Shown in pieces: positions 45,412 through 54,527 of a DNA stretch of 64,000 bases. Position 1 is the first letter of the stretch; each line of letters opens with the position of its first letter. The stretch is from positions 1 to 64,000 of the forward strand of contig JAAYDB010000003.1 of the NCBI GenBank assembly GCA_012729475.1. The letters run 5' to 3'. The notes beneath the pieces were generated by a model. It saw nothing but the letters and a program-made list of their open reading frames with translations, was not told the DNA's origin and made no database searches. Made by a program: the position numbers and the translations under genes. Origin of the DNA: Bacteroidota bacterium (GTDB lineage Bacteria > Bacteroidota > Bacteroidia > Bacteroidales > VadinHA17).

Positions 45412-46023
45412 TCATAAAGCCAGATGATTAATAGTGAGATCATCTATTCTGGATAAACGGGATAACAGATCTTCTTCCAGAGATAATCGTACCTGTATTA
45501 CTATTTTACATGTCAGATCAAAAACATGTTCGCTTTGTTCTATATCATATTCCTTCAGGAGAGTCATAACATTCTGCATTGCCGAATACGGATATATCAA
45601 TTCATATCTTTCACTTAATACCCTCTCAATAAATGAAGCATTTTCAAGAGCTGATCGGGCTGCTGTTTTATAGGCAACAGTCAATCCGCTGACACCAAGT
45701 AGCTTTCCTCCGAAATACCTCGTTACTGTGATCAGTATGTTAGTAAGTCCAAATGATTTTATTTGCCCCAGAATAGGTCGTCCTGCAGTGCCTGATGGTT
45801 CTCCGTCATCGTTAATCTTCCAGACATCTTCATCCTTCCCCAAAACATATGCATAACAATGATGTTTCGCATCATGATGTTCTTTCTTAACTTCATCAAT
45901 TATTCTTTTTGCTTCAGGTTCATCAGATACAGGTGATGCCAGTGCAATAAATTTGCTTCCTTTTTCCCTGTACAAACCGTATGATATTTTTTTGATGGTC
46001 TTATATGTGTCCTGTGTATCCAT
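45412..46023 (-). CDS. YigZ/IMPACT family protein
   Basis: The 203-residue protein has the UPF0029/IMPACT N-terminal domain: REKGSKFIALASPVSDEPEA, HHCYAYVLGKDEDVWKIND, GEPSGTAGRPILGQI and VTRYFGGKLLGVSGL. A small C-terminal domain follows. Family members are implicated in translation or stress control, but the exact role is not established. I start at the ATG at 46023; an upstream TTG would add 11 poor residues. Confidence 0.9.
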   Translation of the reverse strand: MDTQDTYKTIKKISYGLYREKGSKFIALASPVSDEPEAKRIIDEVKKEHHDAKHHCYAYVLGKDEDVWKINDDGEPSGTAGRPILGQIKSFGLTNILITVTRYFGGKLLGVSGLTVAYKTAARSALENASFIERVLSERYELIYPYSAMQNVMTLLKEYDIEQSEHVFDLTCKIVIQVRLSLEEDLLSRLSRIDDLTINHLAL

Positions 46024-46126
46024 TTTAGTGTGGTAAAATAATAATATTTTATTCAATTTTTCTTAATTGGATCTCTGTACTCACAGATTTAGATAAAAAT
46101 GGCTAAATTTGTCGTTTATTGTTTTA

Positions 46127-46513
46127 ATGATGGGTGTATTATTAGATGAGAAAGATCTTCAGAAGCTGATTGTAATTGGTGACAGAATTCTGATAAAACC
46201 AAAAGTTCCACAGTCTAAGACAAAGAGCGGACTATATCTTCCTCCAGGGGTAAATGAAAACGAAAAAGTCCAGATAGGATATGTCCTTAAAGTAGGGCCG
46301 GGATATCCTATACCTGCTGTCAGTGATATTGATGAGCCATGGAAGAACAGCAGTGAAGAGCCAAAATATGTTCCTCTTCAGCCTAAGGAGGGTGATCAGG
46401 CTGTCTATCTTCAGAGCAGTGCTATTGAAATAGAATTCAATAAAGAAAAATATATTGTTGTTCCTCAGTCAGCTATCCTTCTGCTTTTACGTGACGATGG
46501 GCTGTTTGAATAA
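46127..46513 (+). CDS. GroES-like co-chaperone family protein (stand-alone)
   Basis: The 128-residue protein resembles the cpn10/GroES fold: VIGDRILIKPKVPQSKTKSG with GLYLPP at the mobile-loop region, then GYVLKVGPGYPIP, and a late segment DQAVYLQSSAIEIEFNKEKY ending in IVVPQSAILLLL. It is longer than GroES (about 95 residues) because of an insertion around residues 65-90, and no groEL is adjacent. It is followed after 2 bases by a receiver-domain gene, an unusual pair. TAAATTTG at 46104-46111 may be a -7 element, with a very short leader. Confidence 0.78.
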   Translation: MMGVLLDEKDLQKLIVIGDRILIKPKVPQSKTKSGLYLPPGVNENEKVQIGYVLKVGPGYPIPAVSDIDEPWKNSSEEPKYVPLQPKEGDQAVYLQSSAIEIEFNKEKYIVVPQSAILLLLRDDGLFE

Positions 46514-46515
46514 AC

Positions 46516-46914
46516 ATGAGCATTATGGAAAAAAAATCACTTGAAGGAATAAAGATTCTGATAGTTGAAGATGATCCAGCAAGCAGATTATACCTCAATA
46601 AGATTCTGGAAAAAACAGGAGCTGTTCTGTTTAATGCTGGAGACGGAAGCGAAGCTGTATTAAGTGCTATGGATAACCCTGATATCTCATTGATATTGAT
46701 GGATATCCAATTACCATTATTAAATGGTTATCTCGCAGCAACAAAAATAAAAGAATCTGGTCATACAGGTAAAATAATTGCACAAACCGCTTATAGTCTG
46801 GCTGATGATCTTGAGAAAATAAGATCATCAGATTTTGATGATTATATAATTAAACCAATTTATCCTGACCAGCTGATCAATAAATTATCAGAGATCCTGA
46901 AAAAAAATAGTTAA
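46516..46914 (+). CDS. Single-domain response regulator (receiver only)
   Basis: The 132-residue protein is one receiver domain: an acidic pair in ILIVEDDPASR, the phospho-acceptor D63 in LILMDIQLPLLNG, T91 in IIAQTAYS and K113 in DYIIKPIYP. It has no output domain, so it acts by binding partners or in a phosphorelay. It follows the GroES-like gene by 2 bases, suggesting co-expression. The kinase partner is not adjacent. Confidence 0.9.
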   Translation: MSIMEKKSLEGIKILIVEDDPASRLYLNKILEKTGAVLFNAGDGSEAVLSAMDNPDISLILMDIQLPLLNGYLAATKIKESGHTGKIIAQTAYSLADDLEKIRSSDFDDYIIKPIYPDQLINKLSEILKKNS

Positions 46915-46933
46915 ACGGACTGGTTAATTTTTT

Positions 46934-47602
46934 CTATTCAGAATAAGCAGAAATTTCCCTGAAATCTTTAATGAAATCTTCAATTTCATATTTCCATCTT
47001 TCTTTTTCTGAAGATAAAGAATTACCGGATTCCAGGATTTTTCTCATTCCATCATCACCTGAAAGTATGTCAAAGGGCATTAACCGGGTTTCATATTCAT
47101 ATGGAGGAAGTCTGAACTTAAGAGTTCCTTCTGGCGTTGTTTTGATAACGGCATTGAAAATCTCAAGGGCTGTAGCCACAGGGTAATAGTTATCCGGATC
47201 TGTTACATGTATTTGTATCCCATTACAGTACTCTCCATTATACTTATTGAATGTGGGTATAAAGCCGTGAACACGAAACACGCAGCCACTTATTTTTCTT
47301 TTGTCGAGGAAGTCTTTTAATCTGTATGCATTAATAAATGGAGCTCCGGTCAGCTCAAAAGGGATAGTTGTACCTCTGCCTTCTGAAATATTTAGTGCTT
47401 CTGCAAGTACTGTCCCGGGATATACCATGGAAGTGTCAATTGATGGCATATTGGGAGAAGGTAATACCCATGGCAGGCCTGTCTCTGTAAATAATGAATC
47501 TCTGTGCCAGTCTTTCATCCAGACTATATTAAGATCAGCATTATTGTAATATCTTTCTTTGATCCACAGAGCCATTTCTCCAATTGTCATCCTGTGACAC
47601 AT
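46934..47602 (-). CDS. DUF1343 / NamZ-like exo-muramidase, C-terminal part (separated by frameshift)
   Basis: The 222-residue frame begins at CHRMTIGEMALWIKERYY, which is an internal motif of DUF1343 proteins, not a natural N-terminus. It continues with GRGTTIPFELTGAPFINAYR and GIQIHVTDPDNYYPVATAL. Together with the overlapping upstream frame it makes about 395 residues, the normal family length. DUF1343 includes the exo-beta-N-acetylmuramidase NamZ, active in peptidoglycan recycling. It is broken from the N-terminal part at a run of seven G (47614-47620, plus strand C). Confidence 0.82.
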   Translation of the reverse strand: MCHRMTIGEMALWIKERYYNNADLNIVWMKDWHRDSLFTETGLPWVLPSPNMPSIDTSMVYPGTVLAEALNISEGRGTTIPFELTGAPFINAYRLKDFLDKRKISGCVFRVHGFIPTFNKYNGEYCNGIQIHVTDPDNYYPVATALEIFNAVIKTTPEGTLKFRLPPYEYETRLMPFDILSGDDGMRKILESGNSLSSEKERWKYEIEDFIKDFREISAYSE

Positions 47603-48108
47603 TGGTATTGATGCCCCCCCACAAAGGTAAAATACTCCTTTTTAAGCACCGGACCATCATAGGGTAACCGTCCTATAGGATTCGGCCTGTCCAGTATCCA
47701 AATGGGAATACCCATTTCAGAACATGCTTCAATACATAACTTTGTTGTCCAGACATATGTATAGAGTCTTGCACCTACATCCTGCAGATCAATCACAAAA
47801 GCTTCTATGTTTTTTAGCATGTCCCTGTCGGGTTTGCGATTTTTACCATAAAGGCTGAAAACCGGAACATGTAGCCGGTCATCTTTGTGTCCTTCCCATT
47901 CTATCATGTTGTCCTGAGTTTGTCCGAACATGCCGTGCTGAGGACCAAAGATGGCAGAAAGATGTATATCCTTCATTTCTGATAGAATGTCTGTTATATG
48001 ACAGAAATCTGATGCCACACTTGGAGCATGGCATAAAACACCTGTTTTTTTCCCTTTTAATTGACGGGGAAGTTTGTTTCTTATAATTTCAAGACCTGTC
48101 TTTACCAT
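47587..48108 (-). CDS. DUF1343 / NamZ-like exo-muramidase, N-terminal part (frameshifted)
   Basis: The 173-residue frame matches the first part of DUF1343 proteins: KGKKTGVLCHAPSVASDF, SAIFGPQHGMFGQTQDNMI, FVIDLQDVGARLYTYVWT and WILDRPNPIGRLPYDGP. It runs through KKEYFTFVGG into the G7 run and then ends out of frame after 8 more residues. One extra G would continue as FVGGASIPMCHRMTIGE, the expected family sequence. There is no obvious signal peptide. Confidence 0.82.
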   Translation of the reverse strand: MVKTGLEIIRNKLPRQLKGKKTGVLCHAPSVASDFCHITDILSEMKDIHLSAIFGPQHGMFGQTQDNMIEWEGHKDDRLHVPVFSLYGKNRKPDRDMLKNIEAFVIDLQDVGARLYTYVWTTKLCIEACSEMGIPIWILDRPNPIGRLPYDGPVLKKEYFTFVGGHQYQCVTG

Positions 48109-48220
48109 ATTATGACATTATGATGTAAAGATATGTTATAACAACGGATTTGTTTTACCTGAATTAGGATTACCGTATATGAATATTCTTTCATAAGTTT
48201 ATAGCTTTAATTGCAAAAAA

Positions 48221-49978
48221 ATGGCTTGTGCTTATAAAAAACAATTCTTCCTTTTATGCTTTGTTCTGATTATGCTTTTGTCCTGCAATGGAAGAGAGGA
48301 CATAACAATAACTATACTTCAGACTACTGATTTACATGGGGCCATTCTGCCATATGATTACATTGAAAGGTGTAAGACTGATGTCTCTCTTGCCAATATT
48401 TCAGGTTATATTAAAAAAATCAGGAAACAAAGGGAGTCACTCATACTTCTCGACGGAGGAGATATTATTCAGGGACAACCTTTGGTTTATTACTATAATT
48501 TTATTGACACTGCTTCAAATCATATTGTATCGGAAGCAATGAACTGGCTGGAATATGACGCTGGAACAGCAGGCAATCATGATATTGAAGCAGGCCATCA
48601 GGTTTACGACCGGCTTTCTGAAGAATTTAATTTTCCCTGGCTGGGAGCAAATGCAGTCAATACATTAACCGGTGATCCATACTTCATTCCATATATAATG
48701 ATCCGCAAAAATAATCTTAAAATAGCTGTACTTGGATTAATAACGCCGGCTATACCTTTATGGTTACCGGAAGAATTATATAAGGGAATAGAATTCAGAG
48801 ATATGCTTGAAACAGCCAGACAATGGATGCCGGAAATACAGAAACAAGATCCTGATCTTATTATAGGTCTTTTCCATTCAGGCTGGGATAGTCGGGACTA
48901 TAAGAAAAACAAACCTTTTAGTGAAAACGGTTCTGCATCCGTTGCTTATAATATTCCGGGCTTTGATATCATTTTTACAGGTCATGATCATAATTATGCC
49001 AATGAACAATTTGTAAACAGGAAAGGTGATACTGTTTTAATACTTAATGCAGGTGACAGGGCAGAAAAGATTGCCCGTGTTGATATTACTTTTTCATCAA
49101 GCCGTATCAACGGGAAACAAATAAAAAAAATAACAGGAAGTATTATTGATGTATCGGATTTCAAACCAGACAGGGAATTCACCGGGAGATTCAGTCACCA
49201 GGACCATGCTGTAAAAGAGTATGTGGATAAGATAATAGGATATTCAGAAAACACAGTTTCAACACGTGACTCCTATTTTGGGTCTTCATCTTTTGTTGAT
49301 ATGATTCATACTGAGCAGCTTAAGCTGACAGGAGCCGATATTTCCTTTGCAGCACCTTTTTCTTTCGATGCCAGCATAGAAAAGGGAGCTGTTAGAGTGA
49401 GCGATATGTTTAAACTTTACAGGTATGAAAACCTCTTATATACAATAAGTATGAGTGGTGAGGAAATACGGAAATATCTTGAATTCTCATATTCCGGGTG
49501 GCTTAACACTATGGATGGGCCGGATGATTATCTGTTAAATTATCGCCTAAATAAATACGGGAAGCCTTTGCTTATTAACGGAAGGGCATGGCTGAAAAAT
49601 CCTGTCTATGATTTTGATTCGGCGGCAGGTATTGAATATGTCGTTGATGTTAGCAAACCAAAAGGAAAAAGAGTCTTAATAAAATCGATGAGCGATGGAC
49701 GACTGTTCAACACACAGACAGTATACAAGGTTGCAGTAAATTCGTTCAGAGGGACCGGGGGAGGAGGACATCTTACCAGAGGTGCAGGAATAAAAGCTGA
49801 AGAAATACCTTCCAGATTGCTTTGTTCAACCCAAAGTGATTTGAGATATTTAATGATAAAATCAATTCAGGAGAAAGAAAATATATCTCCAGAACCATTA
49901 AATAACTGGAAAATTATTCCGGAAGACTGGGTAGAGATTGCTTCAAAGAAAGAATACAGACTTCTTTTTGGAGAATAA
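48221..49978 (+). CDS. 5'-nucleotidase/2',3'-cyclic phosphodiesterase family lipoprotein
   Basis: The 585-residue protein has a lipoprotein signal (FFLLCFVLIMLLSCNG) and then a metallophosphatase domain: ILQTTDLHGAILPYDYI, LILLDGGDIIQGQP, AGTAGNHDIEAG and FTGHDHNYANE. The C-terminal 5'-nucleotidase domain includes SFAAPFSFDAS and the later NSFRGTGGGGHL. It should dephosphorylate nucleotides outside the inner membrane, anchored by lipid. The gene follows a divergent DUF1343 gene and precedes queE. Confidence 0.9.
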   Translation: MACAYKKQFFLLCFVLIMLLSCNGREDITITILQTTDLHGAILPYDYIERCKTDVSLANISGYIKKIRKQRESLILLDGGDIIQGQPLVYYYNFIDTASNHIVSEAMNWLEYDAGTAGNHDIEAGHQVYDRLSEEFNFPWLGANAVNTLTGDPYFIPYIMIRKNNLKIAVLGLITPAIPLWLPEELYKGIEFRDMLETARQWMPEIQKQDPDLIIGLFHSGWDSRDYKKNKPFSENGSASVAYNIPGFDIIFTGHDHNYANEQFVNRKGDTVLILNAGDRAEKIARVDITFSSSRINGKQIKKITGSIIDVSDFKPDREFTGRFSHQDHAVKEYVDKIIGYSENTVSTRDSYFGSSSFVDMIHTEQLKLTGADISFAAPFSFDASIEKGAVRVSDMFKLYRYENLLYTISMSGEEIRKYLEFSYSGWLNTMDGPDDYLLNYRLNKYGKPLLINGRAWLKNPVYDFDSAAGIEYVVDVSKPKGKRVLIKSMSDGRLFNTQTVYKVAVNSFRGTGGGGHLTRGAGIKAEEIPSRLLCSTQSDLRYLMIKSIQEKENISPEPLNNWKIIPEDWVEIASKKEYRLLFGE

Positions 49979-50038
49979 AAGTATGTTGGACAGGGTAATT
50001 GGCAGATAATTTGTTGAATTTATTTTACATGTAACTAA

Positions 50039-50659
50039 ATGGTCAGTGAATTAAAAAATACAGAAAAACTCCCGCTGGTGGAAGAATTCTTCAGCATACA
50101 GGGCGAAGGTTTTTTTTCAGGGAAAGCGGCCTGGTTTATAAGGCTTGGTGGCTGTGACATCGGCTGTAGATGGTGTGATTCGCGGTTTACATGGGACCCG
50201 GGATTATTTCCTGCAGTGGAAACCGACAGGATCATTGAACATGCAATTAAATCAGGATCAGATTCTGTTGTTATAACGGGAGGAGAGCCTCTTTTATGGA
50301 ATCTCGATCATTTATGTTCAGAACTCAGAAAAAACAAGATCAGAACTTTTCTTGAAACATCAGGAGCCCATCCAATGAGCGGTATGTGGGACTGGATATG
50401 TTTGTCTCCAAAACAAAATATGCCTCCATTGGCTGAAAATTACCCTTTAGCCAATGAACTAAAAGTTATTATTCAAAGTAAAACTGATTTCATTTGGGCA
50501 GAGAATAGCAGAAAACTGGCAGGGAAGAAGTGTAAACTCTATCTGCAACCTGAATGGAGGCAATTCGAACAAATTATTCCTGAAATCGTAGAATATGTAA
50601 AACAAAATAATATGTGGAGTATTTCTCTTCAGATTCACAAGTACATGCATATACCATAG
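50039..50659 (+). CDS. queE: 7-carboxy-7-deazaguanine synthase QueE
   Basis: The 206-residue protein is a small radical SAM enzyme. It has FFSIQGEGFFSGKAAWFIRL, then the cluster-binding motif C39-x3-C43-x2-C46 in GGCDIGCRWCDSRF, and GGEPLLWN for SAM binding. QueE makes 7-carboxy-7-deazaguanine for queuosine and related tRNA modifications. It stands apart from other queuosine genes in this window. The next gene starts 4 bases after its stop. Confidence 0.92.
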   Translation: MVSELKNTEKLPLVEEFFSIQGEGFFSGKAAWFIRLGGCDIGCRWCDSRFTWDPGLFPAVETDRIIEHAIKSGSDSVVITGGEPLLWNLDHLCSELRKNKIRTFLETSGAHPMSGMWDWICLSPKQNMPPLAENYPLANELKVIIQSKTDFIWAENSRKLAGKKCKLYLQPEWRQFEQIIPEIVEYVKQNNMWSISLQIHKYMHIP

Positions 50660-50663
50660 GCAA

Positions 50664-52607
50664 ATGATGCAAACGAAATACATATTTACTATCTTCATTT
50701 TCTCCTGTGTTCTATTATCAAAAATTGTATCACAGGACTTACATTCAAGGTCAAACAAAGCTTTAAAGGCATATAATGATGGCTTGAGATCATACGAGTA
50801 TGTGGATTATGAAAACGCGGAGATTTATTTTAAACTGGCTTTGTCGTATGATGAAAATTTTCTTGAATCGTATATGATGCTTGGAGAATTATACAGCAGG
50901 CAGAATAAGTATGCTCCTGCTGTCGAAAATTATAAAACTGCTTTTAATATCGATTCTTCTTTTTACAGGCCTGCTTATTTTAATCTTGCCAATGCTGAGA
51001 TGATGATAGAAGATTATTCCGGAGCACTCCTTCATTACAAAGCCTATCTCCGAAGTGATAAGACTTCTGAAAAAAACAGACTTCTTGCGATAAAGAACAT
51101 AAAAAACTGTGAGTTTGCCATACAAGCTATACTGGAACCTGTTTCTTTCAATCCGGTAAGTGTTGGCAATAATATTAATACAAAAAGTGATGAATACTGG
51201 CCTTCTATTACAGCCGACGGAAAGACTCTTATGTTTACAAGACAGGAGCTTATTGGGCATTATTCATTACCATTCAGGACGGCACAGGAAGATTTTTATA
51301 TCAGTTACAGGTCAGATGATGGGTGGACGCAGGCTGTAAATGCCGGAGCTCCTCTCAATACCAGTCAGAATGAAGGAGCTCAAACCTTATCTTCCAGCGG
51401 TAATTACATGTTTTTTACAGCTTGTGACCGGCAAGGAGGATTTGGAAGCTGTGACATCTATTTCTCAGCTTACAGGAATGGTAAATGGACAATACCGTAC
51501 AATCTGGGGCCACCGATAAATACAAGCGCATGGGAATCAACACCTTCAGTGAGTGCTGATGGCTCTATGCTTTTCTTTTCCAGCAACAGACCCGGAGGCC
51601 TGGGAGGAAAAGATTTGTGGTATACTGTTTTGAATGAAAAAGGGATATGGTCAGAACCGGTTAATCTTGGTGAAATTATTAACACAGAGGGAGATGAAAT
51701 GTCTCCGTTCATTCATTTCGATGGAAAAACACTCTATTTTGCGTCAGATGGCAGACCTGGTATGGGGGGCTTTGATATATGGATGAGCAGAATGAAGGAT
51801 GATAGTACCTGGACTGAACCCCGGAATCTGGGATATCCCATCAATACAGCCAGTGATGATATGGGCCTGGTAATAGAGGCAAGCGGGCAAAATGCTTATT
51901 TTTCGTCAAAGCGTGACAATGAGAACAGGAAAGATATATTTTTCTTCAAACTTGATGAATCAGTAAGACCAAATGCTGTGGCCTATCTTAGCGGCACTGT
52001 AATTGATAAGGAAACAGGCAGATCCCTTATGGCTGAATATGAGTTGATCAATCTGTCTACAAATCGTGTGACAATGAGAAATACGACAGATGAAAATGGC
52101 AATTTTCTGATATGTCTGCCCTCAGGATTTAATTACGGAATCAATATTTCAAACCCTGGTTATCTTTTTTATTCTGAGAATTTTATGTTTGAAGGAGAAC
52201 ATTCGGTGATGGAGCCACTCATAAAGAAAATTTATCTTAATCCGCTTAAAGTTGGTGAGAAGATGCTTCTTTCAAATGTTTTTTATGAGATTGATTCATG
52301 GGAACTGAAAAAAGAATCTGTAGCTGAATTAAATAACCTTGTGGAATTACTTGCTTCAAATAAAGGCCTTATTGTGGAAATAGGTGGACATACTGATTCA
52401 ACCGGAACCGATGAACATAATCTGATATTATCAGAGAGAAGAGCATTGTCTGTGGTCGATTATCTCGTTAATAACAAGATATCAGTGACAAGACTTACAT
52501 ATAAAGGCTATGGCAACACTTCTCCCATTGGTGACAATGTTACTTATGAAGGAAGAAGGATGAACAGGAGGACTGAAGTTAAAATCACAGGAACGAATAA
52601 AGAATAA
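50664..52607 (+). CDS. OmpA-family protein with TPR and WD40-like PD40 repeats
   Basis: The 647-residue protein has a signal peptide (YIFTIFIFSCVLLSKIVSQ), TPRs (about residues 30-130), and PD40 beta-propeller repeats such as DEYWPSITADGKTLMFTRQE and SADGSMLFFSSNRPGGLGGK. A small CarboxypepD_reg-like domain lies at about residues 440-520, and the C-terminal OmpA domain has EIGGHTDSTGTDEHN and NRRTEVKI. It is a periplasmic protein that holds peptidoglycan through the OmpA domain. Proteins of this form occur in Bacteroidota envelopes and in type IX secretion (PorE-like), although this one lacks a lipobox. It follows queE by 4 bases and ends in a strong hairpin. Confidence 0.9.
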   Translation: MMQTKYIFTIFIFSCVLLSKIVSQDLHSRSNKALKAYNDGLRSYEYVDYENAEIYFKLALSYDENFLESYMMLGELYSRQNKYAPAVENYKTAFNIDSSFYRPAYFNLANAEMMIEDYSGALLHYKAYLRSDKTSEKNRLLAIKNIKNCEFAIQAILEPVSFNPVSVGNNINTKSDEYWPSITADGKTLMFTRQELIGHYSLPFRTAQEDFYISYRSDDGWTQAVNAGAPLNTSQNEGAQTLSSSGNYMFFTACDRQGGFGSCDIYFSAYRNGKWTIPYNLGPPINTSAWESTPSVSADGSMLFFSSNRPGGLGGKDLWYTVLNEKGIWSEPVNLGEIINTEGDEMSPFIHFDGKTLYFASDGRPGMGGFDIWMSRMKDDSTWTEPRNLGYPINTASDDMGLVIEASGQNAYFSSKRDNENRKDIFFFKLDESVRPNAVAYLSGTVIDKETGRSLMAEYELINLSTNRVTMRNTTDENGNFLICLPSGFNYGINISNPGYLFYSENFMFEGEHSVMEPLIKKIYLNPLKVGEKMLLSNVFYEIDSWELKKESVAELNNLVELLASNKGLIVEIGGHTDSTGTDEHNLILSERRALSVVDYLVNNKISVTRLTYKGYGNTSPIGDNVTYEGRRMNRRTEVKITGTNKE

Positions 52608-52635
52608 ATGGCCGTATACTGGTGATACGGCCATT
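52607..52635 (+). terminator. Strong hairpin after the OmpA/PD40 gene
   Basis: An 11-base perfect stem (AATGGCCGTAT with ATACGGCCATT, 52607-52617 and 52625-52635) with a 7-base loop begins at the stop codon. No T run follows on the plus strand, so it may be a mRNA 3'-end stabiliser or a weak terminator. Confidence 0.5.
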
Positions 52636-52689
52636 CCGGTCTCATGCTAGAGGGTGAGACAGACATTGATATTGCATGGAAAAAACTTA

Positions 52690-53514
52690 TCAGATAGCGA
52701 TCGTGGAATTAAAATATTTATTTATAGATAAATCTGAACTATCTGCAACTTTCACAGGAATGGAAAAATAAATCCCTGAACTGGTTAGTCCGTTGCATTC
52801 AATCCGGATAGATCCGTTAAGAACACTTATCAGTTTTCTGGCCAATATAATGTTAATGGCTGTAACTGTATCATTATACTTCCCGAGTGATTGGTTAACA
52901 TCCTCAGTATGAAGAAATTCCTTGCATTTAAAATATCCCTGACCGGAGTCCAGAACATAAAAAGTCATCTGGTTATCCCTGAAATAGTAACCAATTTTTA
53001 TGTACCCCGATTTAGTATTATTCAATGCACTCTGAAAAAGACTACGAATAACCCTGAATACCCTGGCGGAATCAATAATGATATCGACAGCTTCGCAAAA
53101 ACTTGTTTCAGACACCAATTCGACATTTTTGTTGACTTCTTTCTTTAATATTTCCCTGAATTCAGAAAGAAGCTCATCAAGAAATTTATTGAGTTTGCAA
53201 ATTTTGTAATTGGGTTTTGATTTCACTGTATCAATAATTGCTGAATCGCAAAAGTTATCAAATAGACCAATTAATTGTTCACAGGAAGCCAGTATCTGGT
53301 TGGTGAATTCTTTTCGTTCTGTTTCATCACATCCATCCTGATTCATGAGAAATGAGAAAGCCACTATTGCATTCATGTGTGTCCTCAATTCATGTGACAT
53401 TCCTGCTAAAACTGTAGGACAATTGACCATAGTATTACCAAAATTATTATCCTGATCATTTACAGTATGATCAACAGCATTCTTATCCACACTATTTTCA
53501 GGATACTTTTCCAT
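52690..53514 (-). CDS. Cytoplasmic histidine-kinase-like protein with degenerate motifs
   Basis: The 274-residue protein has no signal peptide or membrane segment. A HisKA-like H-box is present with H41 in MSHELRTHMNAIVAFS, although the usual Pro after RT is His. The ATPase region has LLSEFREI, an N-box-like segment FQSALNNTKSGYIKIGY and the G1-like VLDSGQGYF. The GLGL lid motif is missing: the corresponding segment reads DTVTAINIILARKLI. The C-terminal strand is GIYFSIPVKV. It could be a weak kinase, a phosphatase or a binding partner. It is the outermost minus-strand gene of the putative peptide-secretion island. Confidence 0.7.
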   Translation of the reverse strand: MEKYPENSVDKNAVDHTVNDQDNNFGNTMVNCPTVLAGMSHELRTHMNAIVAFSFLMNQDGCDETERKEFTNQILASCEQLIGLFDNFCDSAIIDTVKSKPNYKICKLNKFLDELLSEFREILKKEVNKNVELVSETSFCEAVDIIIDSARVFRVIRSLFQSALNNTKSGYIKIGYYFRDNQMTFYVLDSGQGYFKCKEFLHTEDVNQSLGKYNDTVTAINIILARKLISVLNGSIRIECNGLTSSGIYFSIPVKVADSSDLSINKYFNSTIAI

Positions 53515-53562
53515 CTGCCGGGAAATAGATTTGGTACTAAAACACTAAATCGACTATATTAA

Positions 53563-54324
53563 TTATTTGATCTTTCTCAGGATTTTTCTGGCTTCGTTGC
53601 GATAAAGACTGCCGGAATTCTTTATGGTTTTAAGTTGATTAACAGCTTTCTCTTTTTCGTCTGTTTTGATGTAACAAAGAGCAAGATACCATTGAGCATC
53701 TTCTATGAAAAAGTTATCATTATCGTCTATCACCTCTGTAAAGGACCTCTGAGCTATAGGATAATTTTTCTGTTCAAAATTTGATACTCCATAGAGCATT
53801 CTTGATTCCATATAATGAGGATCGCTTGAGATAACTTTGCTAAAATAAACTGCAGCATTCCTGTAATCACTTACATTATAGTAATCGACAGCAGTTATGT
53901 AATCTGAATTTACATTTGTGACATCATCAAACGACCTGGACGGGGTGTTCGTCTGTATTTGGTATGTCGTATAATAATCATTGAATAATTCATCAGATTG
54001 CACATTTCTGCCTTTGAATAGAACAAGGCTTCCGATAAGCATGAATCCTGCAATTACAGCAGCATACCTGAAAAAATGATTTTTCCCGGTATGTTTTTTC
54101 TGCGAAAATGTTGCGGCTTTTTTCTTTTCTATTTCTGAAAGTTTATTCCGCAACTGAAGTACATCACGGTTCCTGAGAACCATATCGGTATTTCTCCGGA
54201 GAGCTACTTCTTCCTGAAGCATCCTGTTGCCACTGAGTTCTTTCTCGAACCAGATCCTTTCAGCTTCATTCATATCTCCGGCATTATACCTTTCAATGTA
54301 ATAAGAAAAGTCAATTGTCTTCAT
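53563..54324 (-). CDS. Anti-sigma-like membrane protein with TPRs
   Basis: The 253-residue protein begins with an acidic helical segment, YIERYNAGDMNEAERIWFEK and ELSGNRMLQEEVALRRN, typical of Bacteroidota anti-sigma-like proteins. One membrane helix follows at about residues 87-105 (YAAVIAGFMLIGSLVLF), and then periplasmic TPRs (DYRNAAVYFSKVISSDP, NYPIAQRSFTEVIDDNDN). It is a single-pass protein that could bind a sigma factor inside and a partner outside. The nearby ECF sigma gene at 57992-58561 and the TPR-CHAT protease gene make such a pairing plausible. Binding itself is an inference. Confidence 0.68.
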   Translation of the reverse strand: MKTIDFSYYIERYNAGDMNEAERIWFEKELSGNRMLQEEVALRRNTDMVLRNRDVLQLRNKLSEIEKKKAATFSQKKHTGKNHFFRYAAVIAGFMLIGSLVLFKGRNVQSDELFNDYYTTYQIQTNTPSRSFDDVTNVNSDYITAVDYYNVSDYRNAAVYFSKVISSDPHYMESRMLYGVSNFEQKNYPIAQRSFTEVIDDNDNFFIEDAQWYLALCYIKTDEKEKAVNQLKTIKNSGSLYRNEARKILRKIK

Positions 54325-54527
54325 AGTCCTTTATATATTATTATTTTAAGTATTCCATATCTAAGCAGCTATAAATTAATTATATAGCTATAATTTATTT
54401 TGCAGTATAATATTATTATACGTATTTTTTTTCAGACTGTTTACGGTCTGTGAACTCAGAACTGCAAATAAACCGGAAGTATCAGAAAATTATGCCTGTC
54501 AGAAAAGACAGATACTTTTTATTGGTG

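Noticed and set aside
50039..50659. QueE considered as a radical SAM maturase for the GG-leader peptide
   Set aside because: Its length and motifs are those of a normal QueE, it is 4 kb away in a different operon, and it lacks the peptide-binding domain of RiPP maturases.
54378..54395. Inverted repeat AATTATA/TATAATT upstream of the anti-sigma-like gene as an operator
   Set aside because: It lies in very AT-rich DNA where such repeats arise by chance, and I saw no second copy.
54496..54511. Hairpin CTGTC/GACAG downstream of the GG-peptide gene as its terminator
   Set aside because: The T run follows on the plus strand, but the peptide gene is on the minus strand, where no T run follows.
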